Below are positions 16,179-23,643 of a stretch of 64,000 bases of DNA, piece after piece. The translations under genes and the position numbers were made by a program. The notes below the pieces were generated by a model that ran no database searches, had not been told where the DNA came from, and saw only the letters and a program-made list of their open reading frames with translations. Positions within the stretch are counted from its first letter, which is position 1. Each line of letters starts with the position of its first letter. The stretch is from JACVRN01 sp963715565 (lineage in GTDB: Bacteria > Acidobacteriota > Blastocatellia > Pyrinomonadales > Pyrinomonadaceae). Location of the stretch: contig OY970256.1 of the NCBI GenBank assembly GCA_963715565.1, forward strand, positions 2,728,001 to 2,792,000, read 5' to 3'.

Positions 16179-17585
16179 ATGGAATTATACGAACGCATTC
16201 CTAATAACGTGAATTTGTCGCAGGACAAGCGGCTTCAGCGCGCGCTGGAGAAGTGGCTGCCGAATTATCTGGCGTGGTGGCGCGAGATGGGCCCCGAGGG
16301 CTTTCAGGAAACGGACGTGTATCTACGCACGGCTATCGGCGTAGATGCGGAAGGGTGGGCGCATTTCGATTACATCAAGATGCCGGATTATCGCTGGGGC
16401 ATCTTTTTGAAACCCGCCGAACAAGACGCGCGCGTCGGCTTTGGCGACAACTACGGGCAGCCCGTGTATCAGGAAGTGCCGGGCGAGTTTCGTAATGCTC
16501 TGCGCCGCATCATCGTCACGCAGGGCGACACAGAGCCTGCTTCGGTCGAACAGCAGCGCGAGCTTGGCAAGACCTGCCCGTCGCTCTACGACCTGCGAAA
16601 TCTTTTTCAGGTCAACGTCGAAGAGGGACGACACCTGTGGGCGATGGTCTATTTGCTGCACGGTTATTTCGGGCGCGACGGGCGCGACGAGGCCGACGAG
16701 ATGTTACAGCGCAGGAGCGGCAACCCCGACAAGCCGCGCATCCTCGAAGCCTTTAACCAGCCTTGCGACGATTGGTTGAACTTCTTCTGCTTTACCATGT
16801 TCACAGACCGCGACGGCAAATATCAATTGGCGGCGCTCGCCGAATCAGGCTTTGAGCCCCTGGCGCGCACCTGCCAGTTTATGCTGACCGAAGAAGCGCA
16901 TCACCTGTTTGTAGGCGAGACGGGCGTAGGCCGCGTCGTCAAGCGCACGGCGGAGTTGATGAAGGAAGCGCGAAACGGAGATGTGCGCGAGCTGGGCGGC
17001 ATCCCGCTCGACATCATACAGAGATACATCAACTTCTGGTTCAGCTACTCGCTGGATCTTTTCGGCGGCGAGATTAGCTCTAACTCCGCAGACTTCTTCG
17101 CCGCAGGATTAAAGGGTCGCTATCAGGAGCAGAAAAAGTACGAAGACCACGTCGCCCGTGAAGGCAGCGTTACGTTGACCGTGGTCGAAGACGGTCAGCT
17201 TGCACAGCATGAGGTTCCTTTACGCAACGCGCTTAACGAAGTCTTGCGCGGCGAGTACGTGGCGGATTGCGAGCGCGCTATGAAGCGTTGGAACAAGTAC
17301 CTTGAAGAGGCAGGGGTGAGCGAGCGTCTCTATTTGCCCAGCACGCGCTTTCATCGTCACGTAGGCGAGTACGCGGGCCACGCGTTTGACATCGACGGCC
17401 ACATCATCACGGCGGAGGAGTTCGAGCGACGCAAACAGGAATGGCTGCCGAGCATAGAAGACCGCGAGTATGTGCGCAGCCTGATGCATCCGGTAACAGA
17501 GCCCGGCAAGATTGCCAACTGGATCGCACCGCCCGCAGCCGGAATCAAGGGGCTGCCGTTCGAGTTCGAGTACGTAAGGCTTTAA
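16179..17585 (+). CDS. boxB: Benzoyl-CoA 2,3-epoxidase, di-iron oxygenase subunit BoxB
   Basis: A 468-residue protein of the class I di-iron family. BoxB, fed with electrons by the reductase BoxA, turns benzoyl-CoA and O2 into the 2,3-epoxide in the cytoplasm. Two iron-binding E-x-x-H motifs are visible, VEEGRHLW (Glu149, His152) and TEEAHHLF (Glu239, His242), together with the BoxB signatures YERIPNNVNL, MPDYRWGIF and INFWFSYSLDLFGGEISSN. The length matches the family. The start is the ATG at 16179, with GAGGT at 16169-16173; a longer frame from 16161 reads only repeat sequence. No boxA reductase and no boxD-type semialdehyde dehydrogenase are in this window, so electrons must come from a gene elsewhere or from an unusual donor. 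Confidence 0.97.
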   Translation: MELYERIPNNVNLSQDKRLQRALEKWLPNYLAWWREMGPEGFQETDVYLRTAIGVDAEGWAHFDYIKMPDYRWGIFLKPAEQDARVGFGDNYGQPVYQEVPGEFRNALRRIIVTQGDTEPASVEQQRELGKTCPSLYDLRNLFQVNVEEGRHLWAMVYLLHGYFGRDGRDEADEMLQRRSGNPDKPRILEAFNQPCDDWLNFFCFTMFTDRDGKYQLAALAESGFEPLARTCQFMLTEEAHHLFVGETGVGRVVKRTAELMKEARNGDVRELGGIPLDIIQRYINFWFSYSLDLFGGEISSNSADFFAAGLKGRYQEQKKYEDHVAREGSVTLTVVEDGQLAQHEVPLRNALNEVLRGEYVADCERAMKRWNKYLEEAGVSERLYLPSTRFHRHVGEYAGHAFDIDGHIITAEEFERRKQEWLPSIEDREYVRSLMHPVTEPGKIANWIAPPAAGIKGLPFEFEYVRL

Positions 17586-17591
17586 GAATTT

Positions 17592-17670
17592 ATTCATTGA
17601 TTCATCGGTTCATTGATTCATTTAGTCAACGAACCGATGAACCGATGAACCGATGAACCGATGAATCAAT
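17592..17670. repeat. Octamer-repeat hairpin, family C (GATTCATT)
   Basis: The left arm has units such as GATTCATC, GGTTCATT, GATTCATT. The right arm has ACCGATGA repeated four times and then ATGAATCAAT, partly complementary to the left arm. It fills the boxB-tetR gap, and the ATG chosen for the TetR gene (17661) lies in its last unit. Confidence 0.88.
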
Positions 17671-18329
17671 CTCTCAATTTTTCGCGCTACGACCAGAAGC
17701 TGGAGTTTATCCTGCGCACCGCCGCGCGTATCTTTGCCGAGAAGGGTTATCATTCCACCTCCATGCGCGACATCTCGCGCGAGACACGAGTTTCGCTCTC
17801 CGGGCTTTATCATTATTGCAAGTCGAAAGAAGAGCTGCTCTTTCTGATTCAGGATAACTGTTTCGGGCGCGTCCTTGAGCGCTTGGAAGAGCGCCTCTGC
17901 GAGACCACAGACGCGGTAGAAAAACTGCGTCTCGTGATAGAGAACCACCTCTCGTTCTTTGCCGCCAACATGGCCGAGATGAAGGTGCTCTCGCACGAAG
18001 CCGACTCGCTCGCGGGCGAGATGTACGAACAGGTGTCAGGAAAAAAGCAGCAGTATACGCGGCTTGTGCGCCGCATCCTGCGCGAAGTACAGCAGCAGCG
18101 CGAGGGTGCGAAGCCTGACCTGACCATTTCAGTTTACGCTCTCTTCGGCATGATGAACTGGATTTACAACTGGTACGACCCGCGCGGAACGCTTTCCGTG
18201 GGCGAGTTGGTAGATAACATCACGCGTCTTTTTCTCAACGGCTTTCTGGCAAGCGAAGGCACGCTTTCCTTCACGCCCAAGGCGACGAAGGCCGAGCGTT
18301 TGAGCGTGTGGCGCGGCTCGCAAGCGTAA
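17661..18329 (+). CDS. TetR/AcrR-family transcriptional regulator
   Basis: A 222-residue protein. The N-terminal HTH is typical: ILRTAARIFAEKGYHSTSMRDIS then VSLSGLYHYCKSKEELLF. The C-terminal ligand domain is all-helical. Regulators of this type often bind acyl-CoA or aryl-CoA thioesters and leave DNA when the ligand is present. Its place inside the box gene row, and the perfect palindrome before boxC, make it the likely repressor of the cluster, with an aromatic CoA ester as the plausible inducer. The start codon at 17661 lies in the family C repeat; earlier in-frame ATGs in the repeat would only add repeated residues. No Shine-Dalgarno site is present. It replaces the BoxR-type regulator (HTH plus shikimate-kinase-like domain) known from proteobacterial box clusters. 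Confidence 0.88.
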   Translation: MNQSLNFSRYDQKLEFILRTAARIFAEKGYHSTSMRDISRETRVSLSGLYHYCKSKEELLFLIQDNCFGRVLERLEERLCETTDAVEKLRLVIENHLSFFAANMAEMKVLSHEADSLAGEMYEQVSGKKQQYTRLVRRILREVQQQREGAKPDLTISVYALFGMMNWIYNWYDPRGTLSVGELVDNITRLFLNGFLASEGTLSFTPKATKAERLSVWRGSQA

Positions 18330-18413
18330 AATTTCCGGTTTGCAGTTGATGTAATAAACCACTGCCTGCTAGAGTCTGTGACGCGATAAGCCTACCTCAG
18401 GAGCAAACTAAAA

Positions 18414-19250
18414 ATGGCAGAAGCGGAAGCCAGGGTGAACGACCAACCGGAAGCGGCGGGCAAACTTGTCGAATACAGAGCGGAGAGCGGCGTGGCCGTT
18501 TTGACGCTCAACGACCCGCCCGCCAACACCTACAGTTATGAAATGATGCAGGAGCTTGACCGCGCCATCCTCGCGGCGCGCATGGACGACTCGGTGCAGG
18601 TCATTGTCATCACGGGCGCGGGCGAAAAGTTTTTCTGCGCGGGCGCAAACATACAGATGCTCTCAAGCGTCACGCCCGAGTACAAATACTATTTCTGTCT
18701 TCATGCGAACGAAACGCTCTCGCGTCTGGAAGAGACGCCGAAGCTCGTTGTCGCCGCCATCAACGGCCACTGCGTCGGCGGCGGTCTGGAAGTCGCGCTG
18801 GCCGCAGACATTCGCATCGCACGCAGGGGCGCAGGCAAGATGGGCTTGCCCGAAGTTTCTCTGGGCGTTCTTCCCGGCACGGGTGGCACGCAGCGCCTCG
18901 TGCGTATCGTCGGAAAATCACGCTCGATTGAATTGATGACGACGGGCGAGCTTTTCAGTTTCGAGCAGGGCGAGGAGCTGGGGCTCGTCAACCATCTCTA
19001 CGACGCCGAATCGAACGACGACTTTATCAAACAGGTCATGGAGTACGCGCGCCAGTTCACCCTGCCGAACAAGGCCGCGCGCGCGGTGGGCCGCATCAAG
19101 CGCAGCGTTCAATCCGGCGCAGAGATTCCCCTGGAATACGGCCTCGCTCTTGAACGCGAGCTGCAACAACAGCTCTTTCAATCCGAAGACGCACGCGAAG
19201 GCCTCGATGCCTACGTCAACAAACGCAAACCGGAATTTAGAGGAAAGTGA
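18414..19250 (+). CDS. Enoyl-CoA hydratase/isomerase family protein (first copy)
   Basis: A 278-residue crotonase-fold protein. The acyl-CoA-binding and oxyanion segments are EKFFCAGANIQML and GHCVGGGLEVALAADIRIA. The catalytic loop is GLPEVSLGVLPGTGGTQRL, which has a Glu in the place used by hydratases. It likely adds water to an unsaturated intermediate in the beta-oxidation-like lower pathway. An N-terminal extension of about 20 residues precedes the fold. AGGAG at 18399-18403 is a ribosome binding site, and the 84-bp gap before it has no repeat hairpin, unlike most junctions here. The stop codon TGA is the first TGA of a family B repeat. Confidence 0.9.
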   Translation: MAEAEARVNDQPEAAGKLVEYRAESGVAVLTLNDPPANTYSYEMMQELDRAILAARMDDSVQVIVITGAGEKFFCAGANIQMLSSVTPEYKYYFCLHANETLSRLEETPKLVVAAINGHCVGGGLEVALAADIRIARRGAGKMGLPEVSLGVLPGTGGTQRLVRIVGKSRSIELMTTGELFSFEQGEELGLVNHLYDAESNDDFIKQVMEYARQFTLPNKAARAVGRIKRSVQSGAEIPLEYGLALERELQQQLFQSEDAREGLDAYVNKRKPEFRGK

Positions 19251-19340
19251 GCAGTAAGCAGTGAGCAGTAAGCAGTAGAAACGAAAAACGGTCTTTCTTT
19301 TTACTGCTTACTGCTCACTGCTTACTGCTCACCTGCTTAC
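19246..19340. repeat. Heptamer-repeat hairpin, family B (AGTAAGC)
   Basis: The left arm alternates AGTGAGC and AGTAAGC (four units). The loop is AAACGAAAAACGG-like. The right arm is the reverse complement (CTGCTTA, CTGCTCA). The first unit contains the stop codon of the upstream gene (19248-19250), and the element ends 3 bp before the next start codon. Confidence 0.9.
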
Positions 19341-19343
19341 ATC

Positions 19344-20132
19344 ATGTACGAAAATATTAATGTCACCGTCGAGTCCTGTATTGCGACGATTACGCTGAAC
19401 CGGCCCGAGAAGCTGAATGCTTTTATCGGTCACATGCGGCGCGATCTGGCTCAAGCCCTGGAGCACGCGGCGAGCGACCGCTCGATTCGCGTGGTGATTT
19501 TGACGGGCGCGGGCCGTGGCTTCTGCGCGGGCGCGGACGTCGCTTACATGGCCGAGTTGATGGAGCGGCAGGACGTGGAAGAGTTCACGCGTCTACTGGG
19601 TGCGGGCCGTCGCGTCGTCACCGCCATCCGCCAGATGGCAAAACCCGTCATCGCTTCCGTTAACGGAGCGGCCTACGGCGCGGGCTTTAACCTGGCGCTC
19701 GCCTGCGACCTGCGCATCGCCTCCGAGTCAGCGACCTTTAGCCAGTCGTTCGTCAAAGTCGGATTGCATCCCGATTGGGGCGGCACATATTTTCTGCCGC
19801 GCGTCGTCCCGACCAACCTCGCGTGCGAGATGTTTTTTCTGGGCGACGCCATCACGTCAGCGCGTGCGCGTGAGCTTGGCATAGTCAACACGGTCGTCGC
19901 CGATGCGGAGCTGGCCCCGGCCACGCTCCGTCTGGCAGAGCGACTGCGCAATGCGCCCTTAAAATCAATCGCGGCGGCCAAGCACGCCGTTTACATGAGC
20001 GAGGACGCAAGCATCGAGCGCATGCTGCAATACGAAACGGAAGCTCAGCTTCAATGCTTTCAATCCAGAGAAGCGCGCGAGCGCGTCCGCGCCTTTTTAG
20101 AGAAGCGCGAGCCTAGGCCGGACAAATGCTAG
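19344..20132 (+). CDS. Enoyl-CoA hydratase/isomerase family protein (second copy)
   Basis: A 262-residue crotonase-fold protein with LNRPEKLNAF, RGFCAGADVAYM (oxyanion), NGAAYGAGFNLALACDLRIAS and VGLHPDWGGTYFLPR. In the catalytic loop the position used for the general acid/base Glu is Asp (HPDWGG), as in isomerases such as PaaG-type 1,2-epoxyphenylacetyl-CoA isomerase. An isomerase or ring-handling role is therefore as likely as hydration. The start is ATG 19344, directly behind the family B hairpin with no Shine-Dalgarno site. The stop codon TAG merges with the first unit of the next repeat. Confidence 0.88.
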   Translation: MYENINVTVESCIATITLNRPEKLNAFIGHMRRDLAQALEHAASDRSIRVVILTGAGRGFCAGADVAYMAELMERQDVEEFTRLLGAGRRVVTAIRQMAKPVIASVNGAAYGAGFNLALACDLRIASESATFSQSFVKVGLHPDWGGTYFLPRVVPTNLACEMFFLGDAITSARARELGIVNTVVADAELAPATLRLAERLRNAPLKSIAAAKHAVYMSEDASIERMLQYETEAQLQCFQSREARERVRAFLEKREPRPDKC

Positions 20133-20210
20133 TCCCAAGTCCCAAGTCTCAGGTCCAAAGTCAAAAGACTTTCTGACGACCTGGGATTTGGGACTTGGGA
20201 TTTGGGACTT
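20131..20210. repeat. Heptamer-repeat hairpin, family F (GTCCCAA)
   Basis: The left arm is GTCCCAA, GTCCCAA, GTCTCAG, GTCCAAA. The loop is about 20 bp. The right arm is CTGGGAT, TTGGGAC, TTGGGAT, TTGGGAC. The upstream stop codon TAG runs into the first unit, and the SDR gene starts within or just after the right arm. Confidence 0.9.
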
Positions 20211-20215
20211 TAAAT

Positions 20216-20998
20216 TTGAGATTAAAAGACAGAATCGCATTGATTACGGGCGGGGGGCGCGGCATCGGGCGCGCTATCGCCTTTGCCTTCGCGCGCGAGG
20301 GCGCGAGCGTGGTTGTGGCCGCGCGCTCAGTCGAGGAAGTCGAGCGCGTTGCCGCAGAGATTAAAGACGAGTGCGGCGTCGCTGCTTTATCTTTCGCCTG
20401 TGATGTCTCGGACGCCGGGCGGGTCGCGGCGTTGTTCGAGGAAGCTGTGGAAAAATTCGGGCGTCCGGTTGACGTGCTGGTCAACAACGCGGGCGTTGCA
20501 GAGAGCGCGCCTTTTGTGAAGACCACGGACGAGCTGTGGCACAAGCATCTGTCGATCAACCTGTACGGAACTTTTTATTGCACGCGCGCCGCGCTGCCGG
20601 GGATGATTGAGCGCGGGTGGGGGCGCATCATCAACGTCGCGTCGATTGCGGGCAAGACCGGCGCGCCGTACATCGCCGCCTATGCAGCTTCCAAACATGG
20701 CGTATTGGGCTTGACGCGCTCGCTCGCGCTCGAAGTGGCGACCAAAGGCATCACCGTCAATGCCATCTGCCCCGGCTTCGTAGAGACGCTCATGACCGAG
20801 CGCGCGGTGGAAAACATCACGCTAAAGACCGGCAAGCCCACGGAAGAAGCGCGCTCCATTATCGAGCACATGAGCCCGCAGAATCGCCTCGTCACGCCGG
20901 AGGAAGTCGCCGCGCTCGCGCTCCTGCTGGCGAGCGAAGAAGGACGCGGCATCACCGGCCAGGCAATCAACATTGACGGCGGAAGCCTCTTGTATTGA
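20216..20998 (+). CDS. Short-chain dehydrogenase/reductase (3-hydroxyacyl-CoA dehydrogenase-like)
   Basis: A 260-residue classical SDR with the NAD(P)-binding TGGGRGIGRA, the structural NNAGVAES, the catalytic Ser in INVASIAG and YAASKHG (Tyr and Lys). FabG-like and 3-hydroxybutyryl-CoA dehydrogenase-like enzymes look like this. In this row it probably oxidises a 3-hydroxyacyl-CoA formed by one of the hydratases. The start is uncertain: TTG 20216 gives the family-like N-terminus MRLKDRIALITGG, while TTG 20195 lies inside the repeat and adds seven residues. Its stop codon TGA is part of the first unit of the family C repeat that follows. Confidence 0.88.
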   Translation: MRLKDRIALITGGGRGIGRAIAFAFAREGASVVVAARSVEEVERVAAEIKDECGVAALSFACDVSDAGRVAALFEEAVEKFGRPVDVLVNNAGVAESAPFVKTTDELWHKHLSINLYGTFYCTRAALPGMIERGWGRIINVASIAGKTGAPYIAAYAASKHGVLGLTRSLALEVATKGITVNAICPGFVETLMTERAVENITLKTGKPTEEARSIIEHMSPQNRLVTPEEVAALALLLASEEGRGITGQAINIDGGSLLY

Positions 20999-21049
20999 TT
21001 CATTGATTCATTTTCTATTGAATCAATGAACAAATGAATCAATGAATAA
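20996..21049. repeat. Octamer-repeat hairpin, family C, SDR-ridA linker
   Basis: The left arm is TGATTCAT twice and the right arm is ATGAATCAATGAATA, around a short loop. It contains both the SDR stop codon (20996-20998) and the start codon of the RidA-like gene (21042-21044), so the whole intergenic gap is repeat. Confidence 0.88.
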
Positions 21050-21449
21050 ATCTTTCTCTTTCATCAACCCTGAATCTCTGGGTCGCCCGCGCGGCTATGC
21101 GAACGGCGTGCTTGCGCCTGTGGGCGGGCGGCTGCTGTTCGTCGCGGGACAGATCGCGTGGGATGCGTCGCAGCGCATCGTGAGTGATGATTTTGTAGAA
21201 CAGTTTGATTGCGCGCTCTCGAACGTCGTCGCGGTCGTGCGCGAAGCCGGGGGCACGCCCGACGACATCGCGCGACTGGTCGTCTACGTGACGGACAAAT
21301 CCGAATACGCTGCGCGCACGCGCGAGGTGGGCGAGCGCTGGCGCAAACACATGGGCAGTCATTATCCCGCGATGGCGCTCGTCGAAGTCAAAAGCCTGCT
21401 CGAAGACGCCGCGCAGGTCGAGATAGAAGGAATCGCCGTACTACAGTGA
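21042..21449 (+). CDS. RidA/YjgF family protein, possible enamine/imine deaminase
   Basis: A 135-residue RidA-fold protein: NGVLAPVGGRLLFVAGQIAWD, then QFDCALSNVVAVVREAGG and VVYVTDKSEYAARTREV. RidA proteins hydrolyse enamines and imines to ketones and ammonia. In an anthraniloyl-CoA pathway the monooxygenase/reductase product is a 2-amino-enone, so a RidA-type deaminase fits the removal of the amino group; this is inference from context. The usual catalytic Arg of archetypal RidA (in a C-R-V segment) is not evident in this copy, which suggests a divergent subfamily. The start and stop codons both lie in repeats of two different families, and no Shine-Dalgarno site is seen. Confidence 0.85.
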   Translation: MNKSFSFINPESLGRPRGYANGVLAPVGGRLLFVAGQIAWDASQRIVSDDFVEQFDCALSNVVAVVREAGGTPDDIARLVVYVTDKSEYAARTREVGERWRKHMGSHYPAMALVEVKSLLEDAAQVEIEGIAVLQ

Positions 21450-21523
21450 CAAGTGACGAGTGACGAGTGACAAGCTCAATCAGCTTGTTCTTGCTCGTCA
21501 CTTGTCACTTGTCACTCGTCACT
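21446..21523. repeat. Heptamer-repeat hairpin, family A
   Basis: GTGACAA, GTGACGA, GTGACGA, GTGACAA, then the loop core CAGCTTGTTCTTGCTCGTCAC, then TTGTCAC units. The RidA stop codon TGA (21447-21449) is within the first unit. The next start codon is 6 bp after the element, in the same CTGTTTTTATG context as at 131-143. Confidence 0.9.
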
Positions 21524-21529
21524 GTTTTT

Positions 21530-22318
21530 ATGGAGCCTAAAAGCTTTCTTTTTGAAGTGCGTGACCGTGTGGGGTGGATTACGCTGAACCGCCCGGAGCG
21601 GCTGAATGCGTTGACGTTCGAGGTCTATCGCGAGCTGACCGATGTGTTCCGTGAGCTTCGCAACGAAGACGAGGTGCGCGCCGTCGTCATCACGGGCGCG
21701 GGCCGGGCGTTCTGTTCGGGCGGCGACGTGCGCGACATCATAGGCGAGTTGTTCGAGCGTGATGCGGAAGGATTGCTGGAATTCACGCGCATGACCTGCG
21801 AGCTGGTGCGCAACATCCGTCAGCTTCCCAAACCCGTCATCGCGAGCCTCAACGGCACGACCGCAGGAGCGGGCGCATGCATCGCGCTTGCTTCGGACCT
21901 GCGCATCGCGAGCGAAGATGCGCGCATAGCTTTTCTCTTTGTCAAAGTCGGCCTCTCGGGCGCAGACATGGGCGCGGCCTATCTCTTGCCGCGAGTGGTA
22001 GGTCTGACGAAAGCGACAGAGTTGCTCTACACGGGCGATTTTCTGGACGCGCGCGAGGCCGAGCGTATTGGTCTCTATAATCGCGTCGTATCTTCGGGCG
22101 AGCTTTCGGCGGTGACGAGCGAAGTAGCGACGCGGCTGGCGCGCGGCCCCTCGTTCGCGCTGGCGATGACGAAAGAGATGCTCAACCGCGAGCTGGACAT
22201 GTCGCTTGAGACGGCGCTCGAATGGGAAGCGCAAGCGCAGGCCACCTGCATGCAACACCCGGATTACCGCGAAGCTTACGAAGCCTTTGTCAATAAACGC
22301 GAGCCAAAGTTTAAATAA
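21530..22318 (+). CDS. Enoyl-CoA hydratase/isomerase family protein (third copy)
   Basis: A 262-residue crotonase-fold protein with LNRPERLNAL, RAFCSGGDVRDI (oxyanion), NGTTAGAGACIALASDLRIAS and VGLSGADMGAAYLLPR. The second catalytic position is Asp (GADMG), again closer to isomerase-type members than to classical hydratases. The frame is open from 21467, but the first 21 residues only translate the family A repeat, so ATG 21530 is used. Together with the other two copies it offers the hydration and isomerisation steps needed to degrade a ring-derived alicyclic or dehydroadipyl CoA ester. It is followed by a family D hairpin. Confidence 0.88.
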   Translation: MEPKSFLFEVRDRVGWITLNRPERLNALTFEVYRELTDVFRELRNEDEVRAVVITGAGRAFCSGGDVRDIIGELFERDAEGLLEFTRMTCELVRNIRQLPKPVIASLNGTTAGAGACIALASDLRIASEDARIAFLFVKVGLSGADMGAAYLLPRVVGLTKATELLYTGDFLDAREAERIGLYNRVVSSGELSAVTSEVATRLARGPSFALAMTKEMLNRELDMSLETALEWEAQAQATCMQHPDYREAYEAFVNKREPKFK

Positions 22319-22321
22319 TTT

Positions 22322-22434
22322 GCGATTTTGGATTTTCGATTTTCGATTGGAAGAAGACAAATCAGAGATTTGAAATTAAATAAATTCTTTAGTCCTCTTC
22401 CAATCGCAAATCGGCAATCGCAAATCGAAAATTC
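22322..22434. repeat. Heptamer-repeat hairpin, family D (GATTTTC)
   Basis: The left arm is GATTTTG, GATTTTC, GATTTTC, GATTGGAAGAAGAC. The right arm is AGTCCTCTTCCAATCG followed by CAAATCGG, CAATCG and CAAATCGAAAAT. The loop is about 30 bp. It fills the gap up to 2 bp before the acyl-CoA dehydrogenase start. Confidence 0.85.
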
Positions 22435-22436
22435 TT

Positions 22437-23591
22437 ATGATTGATAACTTTATTGAAGAGACGCCGTTTTTTAGTAACGAGCAGCGCAATCTGGCGATGC
22501 GTGTGACAGACTTTGCCGCGCATCAGATTGAGCCGCGCGCAGAGGAAGAAGCGGACACGGACGCGCAGTACCGCGCGCTCTTTTCGCTCCTTGCGGACGC
22601 GGGGCTGTTTCGCTACGCCGTCGCCGGAGCCGAGACGGCTCTCAGTCTGCGCGCGCTCTGTTTGATACGCGAGTCGCTTTCGTATTCGTCTGCGCTCGCG
22701 GATCTTGCCTTCGTCATGCAGGGCTTGGGTACTTACAGCATCAGTCAGGCTGCGCCCGAGCACGTGCGCGAGTTCTGGTTGAATCGCGCGGCCACGGGCC
22801 GAGCCATCGCAGCCTTTGCTTTGACCGAGCCCGATGCAGGCTCGGACGTTTCAGCAATTCAGACTACTGCGCGGCGCGACGGGGAATCCTACGTGATTGA
22901 CGGGCGCAAGCGTTTTATCTCCAACGCGGGCCTGGCCGATTTTTACACTGTCTTCGCGCGCACGGGAACGCGCGATGACGGTCGCGCGATTCTTTCAGCC
23001 TTTGTCGTCAGCGCGCGCATGGGCGGCTGCTCCGTCATTGAGCGCACGGAGATGCTTGCATCGCATCCCATAGGCGAGATTGAGTTCCGTGGCTGTCGTG
23101 TCCCGGCGGAAGACATGATTGGTCAGGAGGGCGATGGGTTTCGGCTTGCGATGCAGACGCTTGATACTTTCCGCGCGAGCGTCGGCGCTGCGGCCTGCGG
23201 GATGGCGCGCCGAGCGCTCGACGAAGCGATTAAGTATGCGACCACGCGCAAGCAGTTCGGGCGTCTACTGGCGGAGCATCAACTGATACAGGAGAAGCTC
23301 GCGGATATGGCGACTGAATTGGACGCGGCGCGACTTCTGGTCTATCGCGCGGCCTATCTCAAGGACGCAGGCGTCGAGCGCGTCACGCGCGAAGCGAGCG
23401 AGGCCAAGCTCTTTGCCACCGAAGCCGCGTGCCGCATCGTAGACCAGTCATTACAGATTCACGGCGGCGCAGGACTTGTGCGCGGCAGCATCGTCGAGCG
23501 GCTTTACAGGGACGTGCGCGCGCTCAGGATTTACGAAGGCACGAGCGAGATTCAAAAGCTGATCATCGCCGGTCAGCTTTTGAAAGAGTAA
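22437..23591 (+). CDS. Acyl-CoA dehydrogenase family protein
   Basis: A 384-residue flavoenzyme with the full family pattern: FALTEPDAGSDVSAIQTTA (substrate and FAD contact), KRFISNAG, a middle beta domain, YATTRKQFGRLLAEHQLIQ, LQIHGGAGLVRG and the catalytic base in RIYEGTSEIQ. It introduces a 2,3 double bond into an acyl-CoA and passes electrons to ETF. In this row it may oxidise a reduced, ring-derived CoA ester. It starts at ATG 22437, 2 bp after a repeat hairpin, without a Shine-Dalgarno site. The next gene follows after 52 bp with a good ribosome binding site, so they are probably cotranscribed. Confidence 0.93.
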   Translation: MIDNFIEETPFFSNEQRNLAMRVTDFAAHQIEPRAEEEADTDAQYRALFSLLADAGLFRYAVAGAETALSLRALCLIRESLSYSSALADLAFVMQGLGTYSISQAAPEHVREFWLNRAATGRAIAAFALTEPDAGSDVSAIQTTARRDGESYVIDGRKRFISNAGLADFYTVFARTGTRDDGRAILSAFVVSARMGGCSVIERTEMLASHPIGEIEFRGCRVPAEDMIGQEGDGFRLAMQTLDTFRASVGAAACGMARRALDEAIKYATTRKQFGRLLAEHQLIQEKLADMATELDAARLLVYRAAYLKDAGVERVTREASEAKLFATEAACRIVDQSLQIHGGAGLVRGSIVERLYRDVRALRIYEGTSEIQKLIIAGQLLKE

Positions 23592-23643
23592 AGACGCTTG
23601 ATCGTCAAAGCGAGTCGCGGATTAGATCGAGGGAATTGCTTTC

